A DNA stretch of 64,000 nucleotides. Origin: Flavobacterium sp. DG2-3. GTDB taxonomy: Bacteria; Bacteroidota; Bacteroidia; Flavobacteriales; Flavobacteriaceae. The stretch is taken from positions 62,001 to 126,000 of the forward strand of contig NZ_JAVAMB010000005.1 in the NCBI RefSeq assembly GCF_030730925.1, in the 5' to 3' direction. Below the pieces are notes generated by a model. It saw only the letters and a program-made list of their open reading frames with translations. It made no database searches and was not told where the DNA came from. The stretch's first letter is position 1. Each line of letters opens with the position of its first letter. The position numbers and the translations under genes were made by a program. Below, in pieces: positions 26,453-35,462 of the stretch.

Positions 26453-28378
26453 ATGGCAAGGCAAATGATTAAAGAAGATATAGGTTTTAGAGAAGCAGGG
26501 AAATTTGAAGAAACTCGTTACGAGAAAATTCACAATGTTATTTTCGAATCTTCGCAAGAAGCTTCTTTACTTGTAGCGCAGGAAATTGCCAATTTAATTC
26601 AGAGAAAAAATGAACTGAACGAACCTTGTGTTTTAGGTTTGGCTACAGGTTCTTCGCCAATTAAGGTTTACGAAGAATTGGTAAGAATGCACAAAGAAGA
26701 AGGACTGAGTTTTGAAAACGTAGTGACTTTCAACTTAGATGAATATTATCCGATGGATAAAAATGATATTCAGAGTTATTATCATTTTATGCACGAGCAT
26801 TTGTTCAATCACGTCAATATTCTTCCAAAAAATATAAATATTCCAGACGGGCAGGTGAGTGCCGAGGAATTACAGCAATATTGCATCGATTACGAAATGA
26901 AAATCAAGTCGTACGGCGGATTGGATTTTCAGCTTCTCGGAATCGGCAGAACAGGACATATCGGATTTAATGAACCAGGTTCTCACGTTAATTCGGGAAC
27001 GAGAAGTATTACTTTGGATCATATAACCCGTGTCGATGCGGCTTCTTCTTTTTTAGGAATTGATAATGTTCCGAGAAAAGCCATTACAATGGGAATTGGA
27101 ACCGTTAGGAATGCAAAAAGAATAGTTTTACTTGGTTGGGGAATCAGTAAAGCAGGAATTATAAAAAAGACAATCGAAGGACAGGTTTCTTCGCAAGTTC
27201 CAGCGACGTATTTACAAGAGCACAACAACACAACATTTGTTCTGGATACGGAAGCTTCGTCTGAATTGACACGAGTAAAAACACCTTGGCTGGTGAAATC
27301 TTGTGTTTGGACAGATGAATTAAAATTGAAAGCGGTGGCTTGGTTAAGTGAGCTGACTAAGAAACCATTTTTAAAACTGACAGACAAAGATTATAACGAC
27401 AACGGAATGTCGAGTCTTTTGACGGAAGAAGGAACTGCATACGATTTGAACATTAAGATGTTTAATAAAATGCAACAGACAATCACTGGCTGGCCGGGCG
27501 GAAAACCCAACGCAGATGATACTTATCGACCGGAGCGTTCCACGCCGGAGAGAAAGAGGATCATTATTTTCAGCCCGCACCCAGATGATGATGTGATTTC
27601 GATGGGAGGAACTTTTGACCGTTTGGTCGAACAAGGACATGAGGTTCATGTGGCGTATCAGACTTCTGGAAATATTGCCGTTTCTAATGAAGAAGCTTTG
27701 AAGTTTGCAGAAATTTCTAAAGCATTGAATCCGAATTCTGAAGTTTCTCAGGAAATTATCGATTTTCTTAAAAACAGAACGGGGACAGAAATTGATTCGC
27801 CTGAGGTTAGAAAATTGAAAGGATTAATTAGAAGAAGCGAATCTTTTGGTGCAACACGTTACATTGGCTTGCCAGATTCAAATGTTAACTTTTTAGATCT
27901 TCCGTTTTACGAAACAGGAACGGTTAAAAAGAATAATCTTTCGGATGCAGATATCGAGATTATGTGCGATATCATTGAAAGAATAAAACCGCATCAAATT
28001 TATGCCGCTGGAGATTTAGCAGATCCGCACGGAACTCATAAAGTGTGTTTAGACAGTTTGTTTGAAGCTTTGAAAAGATTAAAACACAAAAGCTTTATGA
28101 ATGATTGTTGGGTTTGGCTGTATCGAGGCGCTTGGCATGAATGGGAATCGTACCAAATTGACATGGCAGTACCAATGAGTCCTGACCAGGTTATGAAGAA
28201 ACGACATGCTATTTTTTATCACCAGTCTCAAAAAGACGGCGTTATGTTTCAAGGTGATGACAGCAGGGAGTTTTGGGTGCGAGTTGAAGACAGAAATAGA
28301 TTGACTGCAGAAAAATACCACAGCTTAGGTTTAGCAGATTATTCGGCTATAGAAGCGTTTAAAAGATATCACTTTTAG
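26453..28378 (+). CDS. nagB: Glucosamine-6-phosphate deaminase fused to a LmbE/PIG-L deacetylase-like domain
   Basis: The 641-residue cytoplasmic protein has an N-terminal NagB domain (about 20-290): LGLATGSSPIKVYEELV, D96 in FNLDEYYPM, and H169 and E174 in RTGHIGFNEPGS, all as in catalytic NagB. The reaction converts glucosamine-6-phosphate to fructose-6-phosphate and ammonia. A C-terminal LmbE/PIG-L domain (about 370-600) carries the zinc motif HPDDD at 376-380. PIG-L family members remove acetyl groups from GlcNAc conjugates, so a single chain could in principle deacetylate and deaminate. This fusion is typical of Bacteroidota. It would feed GlcNAc from N-glycans into glycolysis. Confidence 0.9.
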   Translation: MARQMIKEDIGFREAGKFEETRYEKIHNVIFESSQEASLLVAQEIANLIQRKNELNEPCVLGLATGSSPIKVYEELVRMHKEEGLSFENVVTFNLDEYYPMDKNDIQSYYHFMHEHLFNHVNILPKNINIPDGQVSAEELQQYCIDYEMKIKSYGGLDFQLLGIGRTGHIGFNEPGSHVNSGTRSITLDHITRVDAASSFLGIDNVPRKAITMGIGTVRNAKRIVLLGWGISKAGIIKKTIEGQVSSQVPATYLQEHNNTTFVLDTEASSELTRVKTPWLVKSCVWTDELKLKAVAWLSELTKKPFLKLTDKDYNDNGMSSLLTEEGTAYDLNIKMFNKMQQTITGWPGGKPNADDTYRPERSTPERKRIIIFSPHPDDDVISMGGTFDRLVEQGHEVHVAYQTSGNIAVSNEEALKFAEISKALNPNSEVSQEIIDFLKNRTGTEIDSPEVRKLKGLIRRSESFGATRYIGLPDSNVNFLDLPFYETGTVKKNNLSDADIEIMCDIIERIKPHQIYAAGDLADPHGTHKVCLDSLFEALKRLKHKSFMNDCWVWLYRGAWHEWESYQIDMAVPMSPDQVMKKRHAIFYHQSQKDGVMFQGDDSREFWVRVEDRNRLTAEKYHSLGLADYSAIEAFKRYHF

Positions 28379-28449
28379 TGATTTTTTGCAGCAATGAAGA
28401 TAATAGACTATTTCATGGTTTATTTTGGTTAGTTACCTATAATTGAGTA

Positions 28450-28488
28450 AAATGCGGTCGTGGTTGGCCGCATTTTTTTTTTTTTTTT
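28450..28488 (+). terminator. Rho-independent terminator after nagB
   Basis: AAATGCGG (28450-28457) pairs with CCGCATTT (28468-28475) across a 10-base loop and is followed by a run of 16 T. It lies 71 bp downstream of the nagB stop codon, in the sense strand. Confidence 0.88.
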
Positions 28489-28558
28489 ACTGTGAATGGT
28501 TTTACCGCAGAGAGCGCTAAGGATACGCAAAGATTCGCAAATATTTTTTTAAAGTTTT

Positions 28559-28621
28559 GTCATCCTGAGCGTCCCGAAACTTCGGGAGAAGGGCGCAAAG
28601 GTTTTTCTCAAAGATTGTCTG
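28559..28621. repeat. Mosaic palindrome family, partial copy f
   Basis: It begins TGTCATCCTGAGCGTCCCGA and runs into a disrupted core, CAAAGATTGTCTG. The right arm is missing and is replaced by an unrelated 18-bp palindrome. It appears to be a decayed or interrupted copy of the family. Confidence 0.65.
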
Positions 28622-28714
28622 TAGAGACGCACTGCAGTGCGTCTAACGTTTGTAATATAATCGCGCAAAGACGCAAAGTTTTTATAAAAACTTCAATATC
28701 AAAAAACAATAAAA

Positions 28715-28910
28715 TTCCGTAGGAATGGACAATTTTGTAGCAACGGATTTTAATCCGTTGAAATGATAATTTTTGTTTTGAATTAGTTCCGTAGGAACGA
28801 CATATATAAAAAACAAAAAATGCTTCGATCCTACGGATCTAATTTGTATTGGAATCCATCAATCCCGGGATTAAAATCCCGGGCTACAATATGAATCGAG
28901 CTTACAGCTC
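28715..28910. repeat. Array of six short hairpins, copy 1
   Basis: Successive hairpins are TTCCGTAGGAA (28715), CAACGGATTTTAATCCGTTG (28741), GTTCCGTAGGAAC (28786), GATCCTACGGATC (28827), CCCGGGATTAAAATCCCGGG (28864) and GAGCTTACAGCTC (28898), the last followed by T8. Stems differ between hairpins but always pair. The ATTTTAAT centre and flanking TGTAGC/CTACA are kept. A related array lies at 39737-39839. Confidence 0.85.
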
Positions 28911-29011
28911 TTTTTTTTATTTTTATCTCTCCATAAAAAAAAATCGCAAAGCTTAAAAAATAAACTTTGCGACCTTTGCGTAATTCTTTGCGCTCTTTGC
29001 GGTTAAATCTA

Positions 29012-29725
29012 CTATATCGAAGAATTCAAGATTTTCTGTTTCACTTCGTCAATATAAGATCTTCCTATAACGTAACGAAGTCCTTCAATTTCAATACTAT
29101 TTCCTTCAACGGCGTCAATTTTGTCAATCGCAATGGTGTAAGATCTGTGGATTCTGATAAAATCTCTTTCGGGTAATAAACTTGTAAAATCGGATAAAGT
29201 GCTGTGAATGATAAACTTTCCAGAGGTTGTGCTTATTTTTAGATAATCTTTTAAACTTTCAATAACCAAAATTTCGTTCAAGAAAATCTTCTTCATTTTC
29301 TTTTTATCAATCTTAACGAAGATAAACGGATTTTCTTTACTGTTTTCTATAGGTGCTTTGGTATTGGCATTTAGACGTTTGCTGATTTTGTTTACTGCTT
29401 TCATCAAACGTGGAAACTCAATTGGCTTTACCAAATAATCTAATACGTCCAGTTCGTAAGTTTCAATAGCAAATTGGTCATAAGCGCTTGTAATTACCAA
29501 TAAGGGCGGATTTTCTAAGCTTTTAATAAAATTAATACCGTCCAAAACAGGCATATTGATGTCTAAGAAAATTACATCAATCGTATTGTTTTTTAAAAAA
29601 TTAAGGCCTTCAATAGAATTACTGAAAGTGCTTACCAATTCTAATTCTTCAATCTGCTCAATATAATTTTTAATAACGTTTATTGCCAATGGCTCATCAT
29701 CGATAATTAAACACTTTATTTTCAT
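29012..29725 (-). CDS. LytTR-family response regulator
   Basis: The 237-residue protein has an N-terminal receiver domain (acidic pair D9/D10, phosphoacceptor D55 in VIFLDINMP, conserved K near residue 104) and a C-terminal LytTR DNA-binding domain (about 135-235: FVKIDKKKMKKIFLNEILVI, then DFIRIHRSYTIAIDKIDAVE). It is the output half of a two-component system with the kinase encoded 71 bp upstream on the same strand. LytTR regulators bind paired direct repeats and activate nearby genes. The divergent GH92 promoter and the other promoters sharing the GTC-N4-GTC motif are candidate targets, which is inference. Confidence 0.9.
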   Translation of the reverse strand: MKIKCLIIDDEPLAINVIKNYIEQIEELELVSTFSNSIEGLNFLKNNTIDVIFLDINMPVLDGINFIKSLENPPLLVITSAYDQFAIETYELDVLDYLVKPIEFPRLMKAVNKISKRLNANTKAPIENSKENPFIFVKIDKKKMKKIFLNEILVIESLKDYLKISTTSGKFIIHSTLSDFTSLLPERDFIRIHRSYTIAIDKIDAVEGNSIEIEGLRYVIGRSYIDEVKQKILNSSI

Positions 29726-29796
29726 TTGTACTGTTATTTTGGGCCAATGTGTGGTTATCTTGTAAGTATAATTTTAGTTATATCTAAAAGCAGGGG

Positions 29797-30855
29797 CTAT
29801 GTGACTTTTATAACTAGTTTAACGACAAAAATATTCTTTTTATTTTTAAATGAAAGCTTATAGTCACTTTTATTATATCCCAATTCGAGTCTTTTTTTCA
29901 CGTTTTCGATACCTATACCACTTGACTTGTTAAAATTATCTTTATGTACGGTAAATTCGGGCATTGGGTTTGAAATTGTAAAATGTAAGTAATCTCCTTT
30001 TACTTTAAATCTAATGTCAATTAGTACATTCCCAGTGTTTTTGTTCACTCCATGTTTGAATGCATTTTCGACGAAAGTCAAAAGTAAAACAGGCGAAATT
30101 TCCTTGTCATGAATATCTCCAGAAATTGACATATCGACTTCTAAGCGTTCTCCGTTGCGAATTCGTTCCAAATCCAGATAATTCTGAATGCACATGATTT
30201 CGTTTTCTAAAGTTTGTTTTTTGCCTTTTGTTTCATAAAGCATATAACGCATTAATTCAGAAAGTTTCAGAACGATTTTTGGAGTTTTGTTAGATTTTTC
30301 TACAGAAAGCGAATAGATATTATTTAAGGTGTTAAAGAAAAAATGCGGAGAAATCTGCGACTTCAAAAATAACAATTCCGTTTCTAGTTGCGATTTCTCA
30401 AGATCTGTAACACGTCTCTGTTCTTTTAAAAAATCCAAAGTGATTTTTATTGCAGTTACAAAAGTCATTACATACAATTCGCCCATCATCATATCTATAG
30501 TATAATTCAGCGTAAGTGTATTGATGGTTTGCGGACCTTCGGGCCAAACATCATGAGTAATCAGTAAATAAGTCAGATTGAATTTAAGAACCACCATGAC
30601 AAAAATTGCGGACAATACACTTATAATATATAGGACATATTTTTTTTTGTAGACCAAATGTGGCATTAAAACCAAAATATTCAGATAACACAATGCCATG
30701 TGAATTGGGAATCCGAGTAAAGTGGTTTTTAAGGAGTAAACGTAGTCGTTAAAATAGCTTCCCCAGCGAAATGTATTGAATACAAAATACGTCAGCCAGA
30801 AATAAACATGATAGCGAATAGGTAAGCTGTATGGTTTGTTGGCATTAAAAATCAT
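29797..30855 (-). CDS. LytS/YehU-type sensor histidine kinase
   Basis: The 352-residue protein has about four N-terminal membrane segments (within residues 15-140), then a coiled segment and the His_kinase domain with LFLKSQISPHFFFNTLNNIY; the phosphorylated His is H171. A degenerate HATPase domain (ENAFKHGVNKNTG for the N box and SGIGIENVKKRLEL for the G box) ends the protein. There is no periplasmic sensor domain of note, so the signal may be read within the membrane. It is divergently transcribed from the GH92 gene, with 130 bp between the two starts, and pairs with the LytTR regulator downstream. Confidence 0.9.
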   Translation of the reverse strand: MIFNANKPYSLPIRYHVYFWLTYFVFNTFRWGSYFNDYVYSLKTTLLGFPIHMALCYLNILVLMPHLVYKKKYVLYIISVLSAIFVMVVLKFNLTYLLITHDVWPEGPQTINTLTLNYTIDMMMGELYVMTFVTAIKITLDFLKEQRRVTDLEKSQLETELLFLKSQISPHFFFNTLNNIYSLSVEKSNKTPKIVLKLSELMRYMLYETKGKKQTLENEIMCIQNYLDLERIRNGERLEVDMSISGDIHDKEISPVLLLTFVENAFKHGVNKNTGNVLIDIRFKVKGDYLHFTISNPMPEFTVHKDNFNKSSGIGIENVKKRLELGYNKSDYKLSFKNKKNIFVVKLVIKVT

Positions 30856-30912
30856 ATGCGGTCTTTAAAGTGTCGTTTGTTACTATTTTTTGATGTTTAG
30901 AGCTGTTTAAAT

Positions 30913-30961
30913 GTCGTCCGTCTAAAAATATTTTGGTAAAAGTTGAATTTATCTAAATTTA
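30913..30961 (+). promoter_or_regulatory. Predicted promoter of the first GH92 operon, weaker copy of the shared motif
   Basis: GTCGTCCGTCTAAA at 30913 keeps the GTC-N4-GTC pattern of the other three sites, and TAAATTTA (30954-30961) follows at exactly 41 nt, 24 nt before the start codon. A second GTCGTTTGTT lies at 30873. The motif match is poorer than at 24151, 26391 and 50870, so the conserved spacing is the main support. Confidence 0.45.
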
Positions 30962-30985
30962 AAGTTAAATTAATATTGTTTTGAT

Positions 30986-33226
30986 ATGAAGAAAATTACT
31001 CTGCTTTCTTTAACGGTAATTTTTGCTGCAAGTTGCAAAATAAATGTAGATAAAAACAAAGATCGAAAAAGTTTTGCAACAAATTATGTAGATCCTTTTA
31101 TAGGTACTGGCGGTCACGGACATACTTATCCTGGCGCAACAGTTCCGTTTGGGATGCTGCAAGTGAGTCCAGATAATGGAATTTCGAGCTGGGACTGGTG
31201 TTCTGGCTATCATTATTCAGACTCTATAGTTTCTGGATTTAGTCATTTACACTTAAGCGGAACAGGAATCGGTGATTTGGCAGATATTTTATTTATGCCG
31301 ACAAACAAAAAGTTAGACTTAACCGCCAAAGCCGCTTCACGCGATTTCCTTCCGTATAAATCAAAATATAGCCATGCTAACGAAAAAGCAACACCGGGTT
31401 CTTACCAAGTTTTTCTTGAGGATCCTAAAATCAATGTAGAATTAACGTCTACGCAAAGAACCGCATATCATAAATATACCTATAATAATAACGACACACA
31501 ATCTGTAGTTGTCGATTTAGGTTTTGCCATCAATTGGGACAAAGCGACCAAAACGGCTATTAAGATTGAAGATGAAAATACGATTAGCGGTTTCCGTTAC
31601 AGTACAGGATGGGCAAAAAATCAGAAAGTATTTTTTGTAGCTAAATTTTCTAAACCTATTACAGAATCTATTTTAACAGCTGATAAAAAAGTAGTTTCTG
31701 GCGGAAATGCTGAAGGAGAAAATACAGCTTTGCAATTGTTCTTTGATTCTAAAAATTCGAATCAGTTAGATGTAAAAGTGGCTCTTTCTTCGGTAAGTAT
31801 TGAAAATGCAAAATTGAATTTAGATACAGAAAAACAAGATTTTGAAAAAGTAAAATCGAAAGCTGCTGCAGACTGGAACAAAGCGTTAAGCAAAATTACA
31901 GTTGAAACTCCAGTGGATTCTTTAAAAACGATTTTCTATACGGCTTTGTATCACGCACAAGTGGCGCCTGTAACCTACAGCGACAAAAATGGTCAGTTTA
32001 GAACAGAAGATGATAAAATTGTAACCGCAAAAGATTTTACCGCTTATTCTACTTTATCACTTTGGGATACGTTTAGAGCAGAGAATCCTTTGTTGACGAT
32101 TTTGGAACCAACAAAAGTTTCTGATTTAGTTAATTCGATGTTAGCGTATTACGAAACAAAAAAAATACTTCCAGTTTGGACGCTTTACGCGAATGAAACC
32201 AATACAATGACTGGATATCATTCAATCCCCGTTATTGCTGATGCTCATTTTAAAGGTATAAAAGGTTTTAATGCTGAAAAAGCTTATGAAGCGATGAAAG
32301 CAACGATGATGCAAGACGAACGCGGATTGAATTTCTACAAACAATACGGTTATATTCCGTACAATTTATTAGACGAATCGGTTACGATTACTTTAGAATA
32401 CGCTTACGACGATTGGTGCGTGGCGCAAATGGCAAAAGCTTTAGGGAAACAAGCTGATTATGAGCTTTTCTCTAAACGCTCAAAAGCTTACGAATATTTA
32501 TTTGATTCGAAATCTGGTTTCATGAGAGGAAAATCTCAAGACGGAAAATCTTGGAACGAACCTTTTGATCCGAAACACTCTAACCACAGAGAACATACAG
32601 ATTACACAGAAGGAAACGCTTGGCAACATAGCTGGTTTGTGCCTCATAACGTAGATAATTTCATCAAACTTCACGGAGGAAATGAAACTTTCACCAAACG
32701 TCTAGAGCAATTGTTTACTGAAAGTTCTGAGATCACAGGAAGTAATGTTTCTGCTGATATTTCTGGATTGATCGGACAATATGCGCACGGAAACGAGCCG
32801 AGTCACCATATTGCGTACATGTTCAATCATGCGAAACAGCCTTGGAGAACACAATATTGGGTACGTCATATTTTAGACACACAATATAACACCACAGCAA
32901 ACGGATTGAGCGGAAACGAAGACTGCGGACAAATGTCAGCTTGGTACGTGTTCAGTTCGATGGGATTGTATCCAATGAATCCTGCTTCTGGTGAATACGA
33001 AATCGGAAGTCCGATTTTCGAAAAATCAACTTTAAATCTTCCAAACGGAAAAACTTTTGTGATCGAAGCAGAAAATGTTTCAAAACAGAATTTCTATATC
33101 CAATCGGCTACCTTAAACGGAAAGCCGTTCAATAAAACAGCAATTTCTCATCAAGAAATGCTAAAGGGCGGTGTGCTTCATTTTGTAATGGGAGCAGAGC
33201 CAAACAAAAATTTCGGTCTAAACTAA
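30986..33226 (+). CDS. GH92 alpha-mannosidase, lipoprotein
   Basis: The 746-residue protein has a lipobox (FAASC). It starts with the GH92 N-terminal motif YVDPFIGTGGHGHTYPGATV and contains GNEPSHH with E604, the likely general acid, and GNEDCGQMSAW with D646, a likely base or calcium contact. GH92 enzymes are calcium-dependent inverting exo-alpha-mannosidases, most often alpha-1,2 specific when GNEPSHH is intact. It probably trims high-mannose N-glycans at the cell surface or in the periplasm. It is the first gene of a unit with the SSS symporter 22 bp downstream. A second, divergent GH92 lies at 45769-48012. Confidence 0.93.
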   Translation: MKKITLLSLTVIFAASCKINVDKNKDRKSFATNYVDPFIGTGGHGHTYPGATVPFGMLQVSPDNGISSWDWCSGYHYSDSIVSGFSHLHLSGTGIGDLADILFMPTNKKLDLTAKAASRDFLPYKSKYSHANEKATPGSYQVFLEDPKINVELTSTQRTAYHKYTYNNNDTQSVVVDLGFAINWDKATKTAIKIEDENTISGFRYSTGWAKNQKVFFVAKFSKPITESILTADKKVVSGGNAEGENTALQLFFDSKNSNQLDVKVALSSVSIENAKLNLDTEKQDFEKVKSKAAADWNKALSKITVETPVDSLKTIFYTALYHAQVAPVTYSDKNGQFRTEDDKIVTAKDFTAYSTLSLWDTFRAENPLLTILEPTKVSDLVNSMLAYYETKKILPVWTLYANETNTMTGYHSIPVIADAHFKGIKGFNAEKAYEAMKATMMQDERGLNFYKQYGYIPYNLLDESVTITLEYAYDDWCVAQMAKALGKQADYELFSKRSKAYEYLFDSKSGFMRGKSQDGKSWNEPFDPKHSNHREHTDYTEGNAWQHSWFVPHNVDNFIKLHGGNETFTKRLEQLFTESSEITGSNVSADISGLIGQYAHGNEPSHHIAYMFNHAKQPWRTQYWVRHILDTQYNTTANGLSGNEDCGQMSAWYVFSSMGLYPMNPASGEYEIGSPIFEKSTLNLPNGKTFVIEAENVSKQNFYIQSATLNGKPFNKTAISHQEMLKGGVLHFVMGAEPNKNFGLN

Positions 33227-33248
33227 CTAACTCAAAATAAATATATTA

Positions 33249-35126
33249 ATGAATATTATCGACGTATCAATCATTTTAATCTACATCGTCCTCTCGGTCG
33301 GTATAGGAATCTGGATTTCAAGAAAAGCATCCAAAGGCTTAGATGATTATTTCTTGGGAGGAAAATCAATCAAATGGTATTTTTTAGGGCTAAGTAATGG
33401 CTCTGGAATGTTTGATGTTTCGGGAACTTCCTGGATGATTGGCGTTCTGTTTTTATACGGAGTAAAAAGTTTCATGTTTATGTGGCTTTGGCCGATTTGG
33501 AATCAGATTTTCGTGATGATGTTCCTCGCAGTCTGGATCAGAAGATCGAAAGTAATGACGGGATCTGAGTGGATTCTGACGCGTTTTGGAAGTGATAAAG
33601 CTGGAAAAGCTTCTCATATTATTGTAGCGATTTTTGCGATTATTTCGACTATTGGTTTCATTGCTTATTTTTTCGTTGGAATCGGAAAATTTGTAACGAT
33701 TATTTTACCTTGGGATTTGACCGTTCACATGAACGGATCCGTTTTCTTAACATCAGAACAGGCTTATGCGCTGTTAATCATTTTCTTAACGACAATTTAC
33801 ACGGTTAAAGGAGGAATGTTTTCCGTGGTTGCGACAGAGGTTGTACAATACATTATTATGATTGTAGCCGGAGTTTTGATCGCAGGTTATGCATTCATTA
33901 ATTATACTGATATTCAAATCAATTCTGTGATTACGCCAGAATGGAAAAATGTTTTCTTCGGATGGGAATTTGAAACACAATGGAGCGATAAATTCGAAAC
34001 TTTCAATAAATTAATTGATACGGAAGGTTACAAAATGTTTGGCGCATTTATCGGAATGACTTTGTTCAAAGGATTTTTTGCAAGTGTTGCTGGTCCAACT
34101 CCAAGTTACGATTTACAGCGTGTTCTTTCTACAAAATCAGTAAAAGAAGCGGCTTATATGAGTGGTTTTACCAACTTGATTTTATTCATTCCGAGATATT
34201 TATTGATTACAGGAATCGTAGTAATTGCTTTGGTGAATTTAGCGCCAGAATTAAATGCAAACGTAAATTTAACAGGTGCAGATTTAGAATTATTAATGCC
34301 GAAAGTCGTTAATCTTTATATCCCAGTTGGAATTAAAGGAATTCTTTTGGCTGGACTTTTAGCCGCTTTCATGTCTGGATTCTCAGCTTTCGTAAACGCA
34401 GGACCAGCGTATATTGTAAATGATATTTATAAAAAATATTTCAAGCCAGTTGCTTCAAACAAGCATTATATTAAAGTAAGTCAGATTTCATCTTTCTTAG
34501 TAGTTGGTTTAGGAGTTTTCATGGGATTCTTTGCGGATTCTATCAATTCGCTAACACTTTGGATTACAAGTGCTTTGTACGGAGGTTACGTTGCAGCGAA
34601 CTTCTTAAAATGGATTTGGTGGCGTTTTAACGGATGGGGTTATTTCTGGGGAATGGTCGGCGGATTAATAGCAGCGTCTCTTCAGTTTGTTTTAGATCAG
34701 AACAAAGGAAATTTAGCAGCGGGAACTTTCTTGCATGATCTTTCGCAAGTGCCATCGATTTACTTATTCCCATTAATCTTCGGAATGTCGATTTTAGGTT
34801 GTCTTCTTGGAACTTACCTAAGCAAACCAACCGATATGGAAGTTTTAAAATCGTTCTACCATAACGTAAGACCTTGGGGATTTTGGGGGCCAGTTTACAA
34901 ACAATTAAAAGCAGAAGATCATTCTTTCCAAAAAAATAATGATTTCTATTTAGATATGATGAATTGTATCATCGGAATCGTTTGGCAGTCAAGTATGATT
35001 TTGCTTCCGATTTATTTTATCATCAGAGATTATCCAAAAGCTCTAGTAGCGTTGGCAGTTTTCTTAGTGACAACGACAGTATTGAAATTTACTTGGTTGG
35101 ATAGAGTTAGGAAGATAGAGGAGTAG
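33249..35126 (+). CDS. Sodium:solute symporter (SSS family)
   Basis: The 625-residue inner-membrane protein has about 14 hydrophobic segments. Family features include the first helix DVSIILIYIVLSVGIGIWIS followed by KGLDDYFLGGKSI, GSGMFDVSGTSWMIG, and YTVKGGMFSVVATEVVQYI. SSS members couple sodium entry to uptake of sugars, amino acids or other small solutes. Co-transcription with GH92 and proximity to GH130 suggest uptake of mannose, Man-GlcNAc or GlcNAc, but the substrate is not readable from sequence. A C-terminal extension of about 100 residues is longer than in minimal family members. Confidence 0.9.
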   Translation: MNIIDVSIILIYIVLSVGIGIWISRKASKGLDDYFLGGKSIKWYFLGLSNGSGMFDVSGTSWMIGVLFLYGVKSFMFMWLWPIWNQIFVMMFLAVWIRRSKVMTGSEWILTRFGSDKAGKASHIIVAIFAIISTIGFIAYFFVGIGKFVTIILPWDLTVHMNGSVFLTSEQAYALLIIFLTTIYTVKGGMFSVVATEVVQYIIMIVAGVLIAGYAFINYTDIQINSVITPEWKNVFFGWEFETQWSDKFETFNKLIDTEGYKMFGAFIGMTLFKGFFASVAGPTPSYDLQRVLSTKSVKEAAYMSGFTNLILFIPRYLLITGIVVIALVNLAPELNANVNLTGADLELLMPKVVNLYIPVGIKGILLAGLLAAFMSGFSAFVNAGPAYIVNDIYKKYFKPVASNKHYIKVSQISSFLVVGLGVFMGFFADSINSLTLWITSALYGGYVAANFLKWIWWRFNGWGYFWGMVGGLIAASLQFVLDQNKGNLAAGTFLHDLSQVPSIYLFPLIFGMSILGCLLGTYLSKPTDMEVLKSFYHNVRPWGFWGPVYKQLKAEDHSFQKNNDFYLDMMNCIIGIVWQSSMILLPIYFIIRDYPKALVALAVFLVTTTVLKFTWLDRVRKIEE

Positions 35127-35462
35127 ATTTTAGAAAATAGAAAATAGAAAATAGATGCAAGAAGCAAGATTTCTTGGATTGAGATAAAAATTAAACATAT
35201 AGAAACATAGATTTTTCTTTTGCTTGAAAAGGAGAAAGAAAGAAACTAGTTTCTAACACATAGCATTGAACATAGCCATAGTTTCAACTATGGGTACGCA
35301 AGATTGTCATTCTGAGCGGAGTCGAAGAACCGCGAGTAGCTCGACAAAGATTGGCGAAATACTGGATGGAGCTTCTTGCGGAGATCCTTCCTTCGTCAGG
35401 ATGACAAAACTGGCGAACAACAAACAATAAACAAAAAACTACAAACAATAAACAATAAAAAA
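35127..35462. other. Intergenic region with repeats before GH130
   Basis: No gene is seen. It holds a tandem GAAAATA repeat (about 35133-35156), a CACATAGAAACATAG-type piece (35193-35210), mosaic palindrome copy g (35305-35406), and an A-rich leader with repeated AACAATAAAC units up to the GH130 start. An in-frame ATG at 35376 lies in the palindrome and is not the real start. Confidence 0.65.
35305..35406. repeat. Mosaic palindrome family, copy g
   Basis: The left arm is TGTCATTCTGAGCGGAGTCG and the right arm is CCTTCCTTCGTCAGGATGACA-like, so the arms are of different types. The core AGCTCGACAAAGATTGGCGA is conserved. Confidence 0.8.

Larger units (their letters stand above)
28489..29011. 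other. Long intergenic region made of repeats
   Basis: No gene is seen between the nagB terminator and the regulator gene. Contents in order are CGCAAAG-type pieces (28502-28540), a partial mosaic palindrome (28559-28621), a GACGCACTGCAGTGCGTC hairpin (28626-28643), another CGCAAAG piece (28657-28681), a six-hairpin array (28715-28910) and a CGCAAAG-type inverted pair (28947-29006). Short open frames across it are translations of repeats. Confidence 0.7.

Noticed and set aside
28492-29176. Short open frames between nagB and the LytTR gene
   Set aside because: They run through repeats or antisense to the LytTR gene and have no start-region support.
35376-35462. Upstream in-frame ATG for GH130
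   Set aside because: It lies inside a mosaic palindrome and adds low-complexity residues to a protein that otherwise has normal family length.
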